From TC-15 sp034437275 (GTDB lineage: Bacteria; Chloroflexota; Anaerolineae; Aggregatilineales; Aggregatilineaceae), in contig DAOTUD010000128.1 in NCBI GenBank assembly GCA_034437275.1, forward strand, positions 1-11,654: DNA of 11,654 nt, in the 5' to 3' direction. The stretch's first letter is position 1, and every line of letters begins with the position of its first letter. The position numbers were made by a program, and so were the translations under genes. Under the pieces are notes generated by a model. That model did not search any database and was not told the origin of the DNA. It saw only the letters and a list, made by a program, of their open reading frames with translations. Shown here piece by piece: positions 1 through 5,728 of the stretch.

Positions 1-111
1 TTTACCCCTATCCACCCCGGCCCTCCTTTCCCCGCGCGCGGAGAAAGGAGGGAGCAAGTCGTCGTTACACACGGCATCAAAGTCCCCTCTCCGCCTGCGG
101 GGAGGGGTAAA
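1..111 (+). repeat. Tandem-hairpin intergenic repeat, copy 1
   Basis: The copy is bounded by a 9-bp inverted repeat, TTTACCCCT (1-9) and AGGGGTAAA (103-111). Inside are two GC-rich hairpins: a 10-bp stem at 21-30/43-52 with further pairing inside it, and a second stem at 84-94/97-107. The same architecture recurs in the opposite orientation at 6971-7061. It has no coding capacity. It resembles REP/MITE-like palindromic repeats. The left boundary coincides with the window edge, so it may be longer. Confidence 0.7.
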
Positions 112-155
112 CTATTCGCCCCAGATTTGGCACACACCCTTTTGCCGACTATCCC

Positions 156-184
156 TTTACAGCGCGGACGAAGCGTGGTATAAC
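156..184 (+). promoter_or_regulatory. Sigma-70-type promoter of the 191-408 region
   Basis: The -35 box is TTTACA (156-161) and the -10 box is TATAAC (179-184), separated by exactly 17 bp. A TGG extended -10 element directly precedes the -10. Each box matches the consensus at five of six positions. No convincing ORF follows for about 300 bp, so it probably drives a non-coding RNA or a long leader of the MBL hydrolase gene at 510. Confidence 0.5.
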
Positions 185-190
185 ACACGT

Positions 191-408
191 AACCTGCCGT
201 GCGCGTGATCCGCACGAAGTTTTGAGCCAACACTCACACATAGGGCATTGAGAGTCGCGGCGCGGACGCATTAGGATCCGTTCCAAAGCGGAAGTGCCGG
301 GCAGATGACCCACCTGCGAAAGCAGGTTCAAAACGTCGCGGCACACGGCATGGCGGGAGGTATCATCCCCACGCTCTTGTCCCCCAGCGGGCAGGGGCGT
401 TTTATTTT
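191..408 (+). ncRNA. Candidate structured non-coding RNA or long leader
   Basis: This stretch lies between a good promoter (156-184) and a terminator-like hairpin with a T-rich tail (382-408). I see no plausible gene in it. Predicted by eye: a 6-bp stem CGTGCG/CGCACG with a 7-nt loop (198-216), an outer stem GTGCCG/CGGCAC (294-299 with 339-344), and within it ACCTGC-GAAA-GCAGGT closed by a GNRA tetraloop (312-327). I could not match it to 6S, SRP, tmRNA, RNase P or a known riboswitch. A separate promoter for the next gene starts at 441, which favours an independent RNA. The evidence is by eye only; GC-rich DNA folds easily. Confidence 0.28.
382..408 (+). terminator. Weak intrinsic terminator candidate
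   Basis: CCCC (382-385) can pair with GGGG (394-397) across an 8-nt loop, and is followed by a T-rich run, TTTTATTTT (400-408). An alternative pairing joins the GGGGC at 394-398 to GCCCC at 409-413 and would disrupt the first hairpin. The stem is short, so the call is tentative. Confidence 0.3.
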
Positions 409-440
409 GCCCCGCGCTGCTAATAGCGCCACAAACAGCC

Positions 441-469
441 TTGATTCGGGGTACGCAACTCGTTATACT
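441..469 (+). promoter_or_regulatory. Promoter of the first MBL hydrolase
   Basis: TTGATT (441-446) and TATACT (464-469) are separated by 17 bp, close to the sigma-70 consensus. The predicted transcription start near 476 leaves a leader of about 34 nt before the ATG at 510. The promoter lies inside the longest possible reading frame (TTG at 441), which argues against that upstream start. Confidence 0.6.
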
Positions 470-509
470 TCGCGCAGTGCCAACCGATACCCAGGACTCA
501 CAATCTGTT

Positions 510-1349
510 ATGCAGCGAGAACGTGTCGCCGACGACATCTACGTCTTCACCAGCGAACTCTACGCCCAGGTGACAGCCGGAGCCGTGATCACCGCCGACG
601 GGGCGATCCTGATCGACACCCTGGTCTTCCCCGAAGAAGCCCGCGCCATCAAACATTTTCTCGAACACCGCCTGAACTGCCCGGTGCGCTACGTGATCAA
701 CACGCATTACCACGCCGACCACACCTACGGCACCTGTTTCTTCGAGCACGCGCAGGTGCTCTCGCACGCGCGCTGCTACGATCTGCTGCATACGAAGGGG
801 CGCGAGGGGCTGAAGCAGGCCCAGCACAGCTCGCCGGAGCTGCGCCAGATCGCGCTGGTGCTGCCGCACATGGTCTTCGACAGCGGCGTGATGGCGGTGC
901 GCCTGGGCAACAAGACGGTCGAGATGCGCCATTCGCCCGGCCACAGCCCAGACTCGATCGTGTGCCTGGTGCGCGAAGACCGCGTGCTGTTCGCGGCGGA
1001 CACGCTGATGCCGGTGCCGTACTTCATCGATGGCAGCTTCGATGATTTCGTCGCCAGCCTCAACGCGCTGCGCGAGGGCAGCTTCGAGAACGTGGTCCAG
1101 GGGCACGGTGAGGTGGTGCTGCGCGGCGAGGTCGAGAGCAAAATCCAGGACGACCTGGATTACCTGGCGCGCATCGAGGTGCACGTCGACGCCGCGCTCG
1201 ACAACGGGCAGCCGGTCGAAAGCCTGGACGCCGTCGACATCGAAAGCTGCGGCAAGAGCCGTATTCCGCTCAACGGGCTGGTGCAAGACCTGCACCGTGC
1301 CAACCTGTACGCACTCTACCAGGACCGGCAGCGCGTGCGGGTGCGGTGA
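510..1349 (+). CDS. MBL-fold metallo-hydrolase
   Basis: A 279-residue metallo-beta-lactamase-fold hydrolase, probably binding two zinc ions. It carries the full ligand set: HxHxDH as H66, H68, D70, H71 in THYHADH, then H145 (SPGHS), D164 (AAD) and H199 (QGHG). The family hydrolyses ester, thioester or lactam bonds, or acts as a dioxygenase; the sequence does not give the substrate. No signal peptide is seen, so it is probably cytoplasmic. I chose the ATG at 510 because the longer frame from TTG 441 runs through the promoter at 441-469. The Shine-Dalgarno is weak (AGGA, 13 nt upstream). It stands alone on its strand; the next feature is a tRNA on the opposite strand. The fold assignment is firm and the exact function open. 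Confidence 0.92.
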   Translation: MQRERVADDIYVFTSELYAQVTAGAVITADGAILIDTLVFPEEARAIKHFLEHRLNCPVRYVINTHYHADHTYGTCFFEHAQVLSHARCYDLLHTKGREGLKQAQHSSPELRQIALVLPHMVFDSGVMAVRLGNKTVEMRHSPGHSPDSIVCLVREDRVLFAADTLMPVPYFIDGSFDDFVASLNALREGSFENVVQGHGEVVLRGEVESKIQDDLDYLARIEVHVDAALDNGQPVESLDAVDIESCGKSRIPLNGLVQDLHRANLYALYQDRQRVRVR

Positions 1350-1368
1350 TGGTCCGGGGTGGGGAAAC

Positions 1369-1398
1369 AAAAAAAACCCCAGCCAGACGGCTGAGGTT
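1369..1398 (-). terminator. Intrinsic terminator of the tRNA-Met gene
   Basis: Read on the minus strand, AACCTCAGCC pairs with GGCTGGGGTT (10 bp with two G-T pairs) around a 4-nt loop, and the stem runs into an uninterrupted T tract. It sits about 10 nt after the tRNA 3' end. The T tract lies on the minus strand only, so it serves the tRNA rather than the MBL gene. Confidence 0.85.
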
Positions 1399-1407
1399 TC
1401 GCTCAGG

Positions 1408-1479
1408 TAGCGGGGGCAGGATTCGAACCTGCGACCTCCGGGTTATGAGCCCGACGAGCTGCCACTGCTCTACCCCGCA
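1408..1479 (-). tRNA. Initiator tRNA-Met (anticodon CAT)
   Basis: A complete cloverleaf of 72 nt to the discriminator base, with the anticodon CAT at 1445-1447. Three features mark it as initiator rather than elongator. Three G-C pairs close the anticodon stem (GGGCTCATAACCC). The D stem has A11-U24 (GAGC/GCTC). Positions 1 and 72 do not pair; here they are U1 and U72 instead of the C1/A72 of E. coli. The 3' CCA is not fully encoded: CC is followed by T, so it must be completed by the CCA-adding enzyme. A promoter (1514-1542) and terminator (1369-1398) make it a single-gene transcript. Confidence 0.95.
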
Positions 1480-1513
1480 ACATAGGGACTGGTTTCGTTG
1501 ACCAGTGGTGAGG

Positions 1514-1542
1514 ATCATACCACCCCCACTATTGACCGTCAA
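1514..1542 (-). promoter_or_regulatory. Promoter of the tRNA-Met gene
   Basis: On the minus strand, TTGACG (1537-1542) and TATGAT (1514-1519) are separated by exactly 17 bp, each matching the consensus at five of six positions. The predicted start lies about 28 nt upstream of the mature tRNA 5' end, a normal short 5' leader for RNase P. Confidence 0.75.
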
Positions 1543-1602
1543 GCCCTAACTTTATGTTTGATTAATTTCTAATGCAGCTTTGATCAGGCATTAAGGATTG
1601 CT

Positions 1603-2118
1603 ATGCCAGCCCAGACCGCAAACTCAGACATTCCGCTCGAAGAGAAAGCCGGTCACCAGTTGCGCGTCAACGGGCTGACGCTGGCCACCGCCGAATCCAG
1701 CACAGGGGGGCTGATCGCCAAGCGGCTGACCGATATCCCTGGCAGTTCAGCCTACATGATCGGCGGCATCGTCGCTTACGCCGACCAGATCAAGCAGCAG
1801 TTGCTCGGCGTGCGCAAAGACACGCTGATCGCCTACGGCGCGGTCAGCGAAGCGGTCGCCGCGCAGATGGCACGCGGCGCGCGGATGGTGTGCTCCGCCG
1901 ACCTGGCGGTGAGCGTGACCGGGATCGCCGGGCCGGGGGGTGCGACTGCGACCAAGCCGGTCGGGCTGGCGTATGTCGGGCTGAGCGCCCGCGACGGTAC
2001 CTGGGTGCGCCGCTTCGTGTGGTCCGGCGACCGCGACGCCAACCGACAGACCGCGGTTGATGCTGCCTTGCAGATCGTGTTAGATTACCTGGACGGGACT
2101 TTATGCGCTTCCGAGTGA
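1603..2118 (+). CDS. pncC: CinA C-terminal-type nicotinamide-nucleotide amidase
   Basis: A 171-residue stand-alone CinA C-terminal domain. Family members deamidate nicotinamide mononucleotide to nicotinate mononucleotide, recycling the pyridine ring into NAD synthesis in the cytoplasm. Visible family motifs in order: AESSTGGL (30-37, the conserved serine-containing segment), GSSAYMIGGIVAY (47-59), YGAVSE (78-83), TGIAGPGG (106-113) and KPVGLAYVGL (118-127). The N-terminal molybdopterin-binding domain of long CinA proteins is absent, as in short PncC proteins. The ATG at 1603 has AAGGA 5 nt upstream. The 3' end overlaps the next gene by 16 nt, so the two are probably translated together. Family assignment is firm; NMN amidase activity is inferred from the family. 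Confidence 0.9.
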   Translation: MPAQTANSDIPLEEKAGHQLRVNGLTLATAESSTGGLIAKRLTDIPGSSAYMIGGIVAYADQIKQQLLGVRKDTLIAYGAVSEAVAAQMARGARMVCSADLAVSVTGIAGPGGATATKPVGLAYVGLSARDGTWVRRFVWSGDRDANRQTAVDAALQIVLDYLDGTLCASE

Positions 2119-2339
2119 CCGAAGTCGACGCAACCTACACGCCAGACGGCTGGCCGCAGCCCGCGTGGCTCCTGTGGGAAGGCGAATGGCTGCGCGTGAT
2201 CGATGTGGGCCGCCGCTGGAAAGCCGACGACGGCATCCACGTCCTGGTCCGCGTGCCGGACAGCCGCGTCTTCGAGCTGCACACCAACGGGGCGCTGTGG
2301 CGCGCCAGCGTGATCGCTGGGCCGCCGCACATGGCCTAG
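2103..2339 (+). CDS. Small hypothetical protein (possibly DUF6504-like)
   Basis: A 78-residue protein whose ATG lies inside the end of the pncC-like gene, giving a 16-nt overlap in another frame and likely translational coupling. It is rich in Trp, with a core WLLWEGEWLRVIDVGRRW followed by alternating beta-type segments (HVLVRVPDSRVFELHT), suggesting a small beta-sheet fold. The W-x-x-R-V-x-x-V-x-x-R-W pattern recalls DUF6504 proteins as I remember them, but I cannot confirm this. No signal peptide, membrane segment or metal motif is present. The function is unknown; the coupling could mean a link to NAD salvage or simple co-expression. Confidence 0.75.
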   Translation: MRFRVTEVDATYTPDGWPQPAWLLWEGEWLRVIDVGRRWKADDGIHVLVRVPDSRVFELHTNGALWRASVIAGPPHMA

Positions 2340-2366
2340 CTGGCGGTGCCCGTTCATCGCGGAGCT

Positions 2367-2375
2367 TGCTACAAT
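2367..2375 (+). promoter_or_regulatory. Extended -10 promoter of the alpha/beta hydrolase
   Basis: TGCTACAAT (TG 2367-2368, TACAAT 2370-2375) is an extended -10 element. No good -35 lies 17 bp upstream, as is common for extended -10 promoters. The predicted start near 2382 leaves a leader of about 35 nt. The identical nonamer occurs on the minus strand before the Lgt-like gene (5587-5595). Confidence 0.5.
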
Positions 2376-2417
2376 CTGCAACGACCGTTCAACGTAGCAA
2401 ACAAAGAGGCATTGGTC

Positions 2418-3407
2418 GTGACGATGAAAATGAGAACCGCGTTTGTATTGGTATTCGCTGCGTTACTGTTCCCCTTGCTGACCCTGTCGGCTCCCGCCGG
2501 GGCACGGCAGGACCGCACCCCGACCCCCACCCCTGCCGATCCGTACGCCGAGTGGACCATCGCGCACCTGGTCGACCGCTTTTACGGCGCGGGCGAGGCC
2601 ACCATCGAGCAGACGATGGTCGTGACCGACCGCTTCACGCGCTACCTGATCCGCTACCCCAGCGACGGACTGACGATCTACGGCTTCATGAACGTGCCCA
2701 CCGGCGACAACGGCCCGTATCCGGTGATCATCGCCGTGCACGGCTACATCGACCCGGCGCGGTACGGCACGCTGGACTACACCACCCGCTACGCCGACGC
2801 GCTGGCCGAAGCCGGGTTCCTGGTGCTGCATCCCAACCTGCGCGGATACTGGCCCTCCGACGATGGGCCGAACCGCTTCCGCGTGGGGATGGCAGTCGAC
2901 GTGCTGAACCTGGTCGGCATCGTGCAGCAAACCGGCGCGCTGCAAGGGGCGCTGCGCCAGGCCGACCCGGACCGGATCGGGCTGTGGGGGCACAGCATGG
3001 GCGGCGGCATTTCGCTGCGCGCCATCACCGTCAACCCGGACATCCGCGCGGCGGTGCTCTACGGCTCGATGAGTGGGGACGAGCAGCAGAACTTCACCAA
3101 GATCCGCGAGTGGTCCGACTGGCGGCGCGGGCAGGCCGAACTCGACACGCCGGAGGAGGCGCTGCCGCGCATCTCGCCGATCTACCACCTGAGCCGCATC
3201 GAGGCCGCCGTCAGCATCCATCACGGCGGCGCGGATGAACTCGTGCCGCTGGATTGGTCGCTGGACCTGTGCCTACGCCTGACCGGGCTGCAAAAAGCCG
3301 TGGAGTGCTTCACCTACGAGGGCCAGCCGCACACCTTTTGGGGCGACGGTGACGCGCTGTTCATCCAGCGCACGGTCCAGTTTTTCAACACGCACCTGCG
3401 CGGGTAG
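2418..3407 (+). CDS. Secreted alpha/beta hydrolase (S9/dienelactone hydrolase-like)
   Basis: A 329-residue alpha/beta hydrolase with an N-terminal signal peptide: MKMR, a hydrophobic run FVLVFAALLFPLLTL, then a likely cut after APAGA. A Thr/Pro-rich linker (RTPTPTP) follows. The catalytic triad is probably S193 in GHSMGG, D273 in GGADELVP and H305 in GQPHTFW; the oxyanion segment is VHGYIDP. The order and spacing fit the prolyl-oligopeptidase/dienelactone hydrolase branch, so it probably cleaves an ester or peptide outside the cytoplasm. The substrate is unknown. The start is a choice between GTG 2418 (AGAGG 8 nt upstream) and ATG 2424 (14 nt away); I favour 2418 on spacing. Frames reaching back to 2346 overlap the promoter. 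It converges with the thioesterase gene, 25 nt away. Confidence 0.88.
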   Translation: MTMKMRTAFVLVFAALLFPLLTLSAPAGARQDRTPTPTPADPYAEWTIAHLVDRFYGAGEATIEQTMVVTDRFTRYLIRYPSDGLTIYGFMNVPTGDNGPYPVIIAVHGYIDPARYGTLDYTTRYADALAEAGFLVLHPNLRGYWPSDDGPNRFRVGMAVDVLNLVGIVQQTGALQGALRQADPDRIGLWGHSMGGGISLRAITVNPDIRAAVLYGSMSGDEQQNFTKIREWSDWRRGQAELDTPEEALPRISPIYHLSRIEAAVSIHHGGADELVPLDWSLDLCLRLTGLQKAVECFTYEGQPHTFWGDGDALFIQRTVQFFNTHLRG

Positions 3408-3432
3408 GGCGCGATTCCCTGGCCCTGTCGTG

Positions 3433-3828
3433 TCACTCATCCCGGCCTTTGCCGCCTACCTTCGCCTCGAAGCGGGCCTGATCGACGATGAAGCGTTCGT
3501 GCGTGCCCCCGCCGATCTGCTCGACGTCATCCGCCGCCGACACCTCAAACACCAGCCGCCGTCCATCGACTTCCTTGAGCGTGGCGGTTGCTTGCACATG
3601 CATGCCGACCGGCGTCGCGGCGGTGTGCTGCACCTCCAGCCGCGTGCCGACCGAGGTTTGCCCTGCGTCGAGATGCCCCTCCAGCGCGTTGATGGCCGCC
3701 GCCTCCAAGAGCGCGACCAGCGCGGGCGTCGCGTAGACGCGCACGCTGCCGCTGCCCAGGGCAGTCGCGGTCAGGTCATCCGTCACGGTTACCGCTGCGT
3801 GGCCGGTCAGGCTGGGTTCGAGCGTCAT
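3433..3828 (-). CDS. FlK-like hotdog-fold acyl-CoA thioesterase
   Basis: A 131-residue hotdog thioesterase related to fluoroacetyl-CoA thioesterase FlK. From memory of FlK, its triad T42, E50 and H76 lines up with T34, E42 and H68 here at identical spacing, and the stretches HTAATPVG (68-75) and GGGTHERF (106-113) align closely. The Phe36 gate thought to give FlK its fluoroacetate specificity aligns with S28, so I expect a more general short acyl-CoA thioesterase. The protein is cytoplasmic. AAAGGA lies 10 nt before the ATG. It follows the carbon-nitrogen hydrolase gene by 49 nt; a possible -10 box TATAGT (minus strand, 3868-3873) in that gap could give it its own transcript, but no matching -35 is seen. 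Confidence 0.88.
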   Translation of the reverse strand: MTLEPSLTGHAAVTVTDDLTATALGSGSVRVYATPALVALLEAAAINALEGHLDAGQTSVGTRLEVQHTAATPVGMHVQATATLKEVDGRRLVFEVSAADDVEQIGGGTHERFIVDQARFEAKVGGKGRDE

Positions 3829-3877
3829 GGTTGCTGTGTCCTTTCATGCTGGCAGGTATATATGCCTACTATACCGC

Positions 3878-4750
3878 TTACCGGCAGCCGCCGGCCTCCT
3901 CGCCCAGGATGCGGTCCAGTTCGCGCGCCAGCAGCCCGGTGCGTTCGTCGCGCAGCAGCGGCAGCCGGCTGCGCGTGCGGTGCAGCTGGTTGAGGTCGAT
4001 GGTGTGCGTCAGCAGCGCCGTCTCGAAGTACGGCCCGTTGAGCACAAACTCGCCGTTGGGGTCGGCCACCGAACTGCCGCCCCAGAAGTTCAGCCCATCC
4101 TCGAAGCCGATGCGGTTGCAGTGGATCATGTAGCTGGTGAACAGCCCGGCGTAGGCCTGGTTGATGCGCTCGACCCAGCGCGCACTTTTCAGCCGGTCGC
4201 CTTCGTCCAGGCCGCGCCCAGGACTCGCGCTGTGCAGCAGCAGCACGTCCGCGCCGTCGAGCCACAGCAGGTAGGGCGGCGAGGCGTGCCAGAAGTCCTC
4301 GCAGACCAACATCCCGAAGCGCCCGAAGCGGGTGTCGAACGCCTGCACTGCGTCGCCCCACGCGAAGTAACGCCCCTCGTCGAACAGGCCGTAGGTCGGC
4401 AGGTACACCTTGCGATGCACATGCACCACCGCGCCCCGGCTGAGGTATGCCTGCGCGATGTAAAAGCGGTGGCGGCGGTCTTCCTCGACAAAGCCGACGG
4501 TGATGTCCATGCTGTGCGTGCGTGTGGCGTCCAGCAGCGGGCCGAACGCCGGATCGTCCGGGGTCGGCGTGGTCGCCACCTCGTAGACCAAATCCTGCAG
4601 GTTGTAGCCCGTCAGCGATAGTTCCGGAAAGAGCAGCAGTTCGACGTCCTGCGCCGCTGCCTGCTCGATGGTTTCCAGGTGTCCGGCCAGATTAGCCGCG
4701 ACATCACCCAGCTTCGGGTTAATTTGTGCCAGTCCCAGTTTGACCTTCAT
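3878..4750 (-). CDS. Carbon-nitrogen hydrolase (nitrilase superfamily, NadE glutaminase-like)
   Basis: A 290-residue nitrilase-superfamily amidase with the complete Glu-Lys-Cys triad: E43 (FPELSLTGYN), K114 (HRKVYLPTYG) and C150 (VCEDFWH). The segments LPTYGLFDEGRYF and AQINPKLGDVAAN resemble the glutaminase domain of glutamine-dependent NAD synthetase, but the synthetase domain is absent, so the protein stops at about the length of one nitrilase domain. It may release ammonia from glutamine for a partner or hydrolyse another small amide. The ATG at 4750 overlaps the TGA of the Lgt-like gene as ATGA, and GGAGG lies 9 nt upstream; the two are surely co-translated. The class is firm and the substrate unknown. 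Confidence 0.9.
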   Translation of the reverse strand: MKVKLGLAQINPKLGDVAANLAGHLETIEQAAAQDVELLLFPELSLTGYNLQDLVYEVATTPTPDDPAFGPLLDATRTHSMDITVGFVEEDRRHRFYIAQAYLSRGAVVHVHRKVYLPTYGLFDEGRYFAWGDAVQAFDTRFGRFGMLVCEDFWHASPPYLLWLDGADVLLLHSASPGRGLDEGDRLKSARWVERINQAYAGLFTSYMIHCNRIGFEDGLNFWGGSSVADPNGEFVLNGPYFETALLTHTIDLNQLHRTRSRLPLLRDERTGLLARELDRILGEEAGGCR

Positions 4751-5568
4751 TGTTGTTTGCCTCCATTTTGCATCTTTCGCCGCGCAGCAAGCACCGTTGC
4801 CCGCCGCCCCATGATCCAGACCGTGCCGCCGATCAGCGTGCTGAAGAACACCAGCGCCAGGTCGAGCACCTGGTCGGCGCGGCGGTCGTACCAGATGTGC
4901 GCCGGGTCGGCGCGGAAGTAGCCCAGGATGTGCATCCCCAGCCCGGTCAGCGCCAGCATCAGCCACAGCCGCACCCCGGGCAGCCAGTGTCGCCACGCCA
5001 GCAGCAGCGCCAGCGCCAGCAGCCCCCCCGCGAAGGCCATGCCCGCCGCCGGCACATCCAGGCGCGGCGCGATCTGCCCGTACACGTCTGGCAGTTCCGC
5101 CACCTGCCAATCCGGGAAGTCAGCCAGGGTGCGCACCTCTACGCCGTAGCCGCACCCGGCGCGGCGGCAGCCCTGCCAGGCCATGCCCAGCCCGACCGGC
5201 CACGCCAGCGCGGCGGCATCGGTCCAGTCCCGGAACGGCACGTACCGCAGCCAGGCCATGATCATCGCCGCCGGCAGCCCGGCCAGCAGCGCGCCGTGCC
5301 ACGCCAGCCCGCCCAGCTCGAGCTGCATGATCTCGCTGCGATGCGTGGCGAAATACTCCCACGCGATGGCGACGTGCAGCGCCCGCGCCCCCACGACCCC
5401 GGCCAGCACCCCGGCGATCCCCACGTCCAGCCAGCGCAGCATCACCTGCGGCGCGCGCCAGTACGCGGCCACCTCGATGATCGCCAGCATGGCCAGTACC
5501 CCGCCGCCCACCCAGGCGGTGAAGTGTCGTACCTCAATCGACCCTATCTCAAACACAATTGGATTCAT
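4747..5568 (-). CDS. Lgt-family membrane protein with altered signature
   Basis: A 273-residue polytopic membrane protein (about seven hydrophobic segments) of the prolipoprotein diacylglyceryl transferase family. Lgt moves diacylglycerol from phosphatidylglycerol to the lipobox cysteine. Visible landmarks are GGLAWHGALLAG with the conserved H91, GCRRAGCGYG (133-142) matching the usual GCFLAGCCYG, and YFRADP (217-222) with an Arg where the family has its second key Arg. The Arg of the GRxG motif, essential in E. coli Lgt as I recall, is Trp131 here. It is therefore either a divergent Lgt or a paralogue with another job. The ATG at 5568 has AGAGG 5 nt upstream; the carbon-nitrogen hydrolase follows with a 4-nt overlap. 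A basic tail (RRATVLAARRK) probably faces the cytoplasm. Confidence 0.82.
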   Translation of the reverse strand: MNPIVFEIGSIEVRHFTAWVGGGVLAMLAIIEVAAYWRAPQVMLRWLDVGIAGVLAGVVGARALHVAIAWEYFATHRSEIMQLELGGLAWHGALLAGLPAAMIMAWLRYVPFRDWTDAAALAWPVGLGMAWQGCRRAGCGYGVEVRTLADFPDWQVAELPDVYGQIAPRLDVPAAGMAFAGGLLALALLLAWRHWLPGVRLWLMLALTGLGMHILGYFRADPAHIWYDRRADQVLDLALVFFSTLIGGTVWIMGRRATVLAARRKMQNGGKQQ

Positions 5569-5586
5569 CGTCGCCTCTCGCTGTGG

Positions 5587-5595
5587 ATTGTAGCA
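5587..5595 (-). promoter_or_regulatory. Extended -10 promoter of the Lgt-like operon
   Basis: On the minus strand this reads TGCTACAAT, an extended -10 element identical to the one at 2367-2375. The start of transcription would be near 5580, only about 12 nt before the ATG at 5568. No good -35 is visible. Confidence 0.45.
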
Positions 5596-5662
5596 TCACC
5601 GCCGCGCCTTCGCAGCTTGTCCGCCTGGCAGAATTGTCAGCCAGAAATCAGCTTGAATTAGG

Positions 5663-5689
5663 TTGAATCAGCGCCACACCTGTTATAAT
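5663..5689 (+). promoter_or_regulatory. Promoter of the SPFH protein gene
   Basis: TATAAT (5684-5689) is preceded by TGT (5681-5683), a perfect -10 with an extended -10. A TTGAAT (5663-5668) lies 15 bp upstream, slightly too close for an ideal -35. The predicted start near 5696 leaves a leader of about 33 nt. The promoter overlaps the longer frame that begins at 5663, so that start is unlikely. Confidence 0.6.
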
Positions 5690-5728
5690 CTGGACACTAT
5701 TCGCACACAACGACAACAGGAGCAGACT

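Noticed and set aside
264..274. GGACGCATTAG shared with 6808-6818
   Set aside because: An isolated 11-bp match with unrelated flanks; probably chance.
303..340. Hammerhead ribozyme-like sequence (CAGATGA, then GAAA in a hairpin loop)
   Set aside because: The core CUGAUGA is not matched, the GAAA is a hairpin loop rather than core, and no third stem closes it.
441..509. Longer start (TTG 441) for the first MBL hydrolase
   Set aside because: The added segment coincides with a good -35/-10 promoter and reads unlike the family.
149..538. 129-codon minus-strand frame in the left intergenic region
   Set aside because: No ribosome site or family resemblance; it runs through the promoter at 156-184 and into the MBL gene.
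498..1370. Long minus-strand frame antisense to the first MBL gene
   Set aside because: His/Val/Arg-rich shadow translation of the GC-rich coding strand; no ribosome site and no family resemblance.
3827..5661. Plus-strand frames over the nitrilase and Lgt-like genes
   Set aside because: Gln/Arg/Pro/His-rich antisense translations; the minus-strand genes have motifs and ribosome sites.
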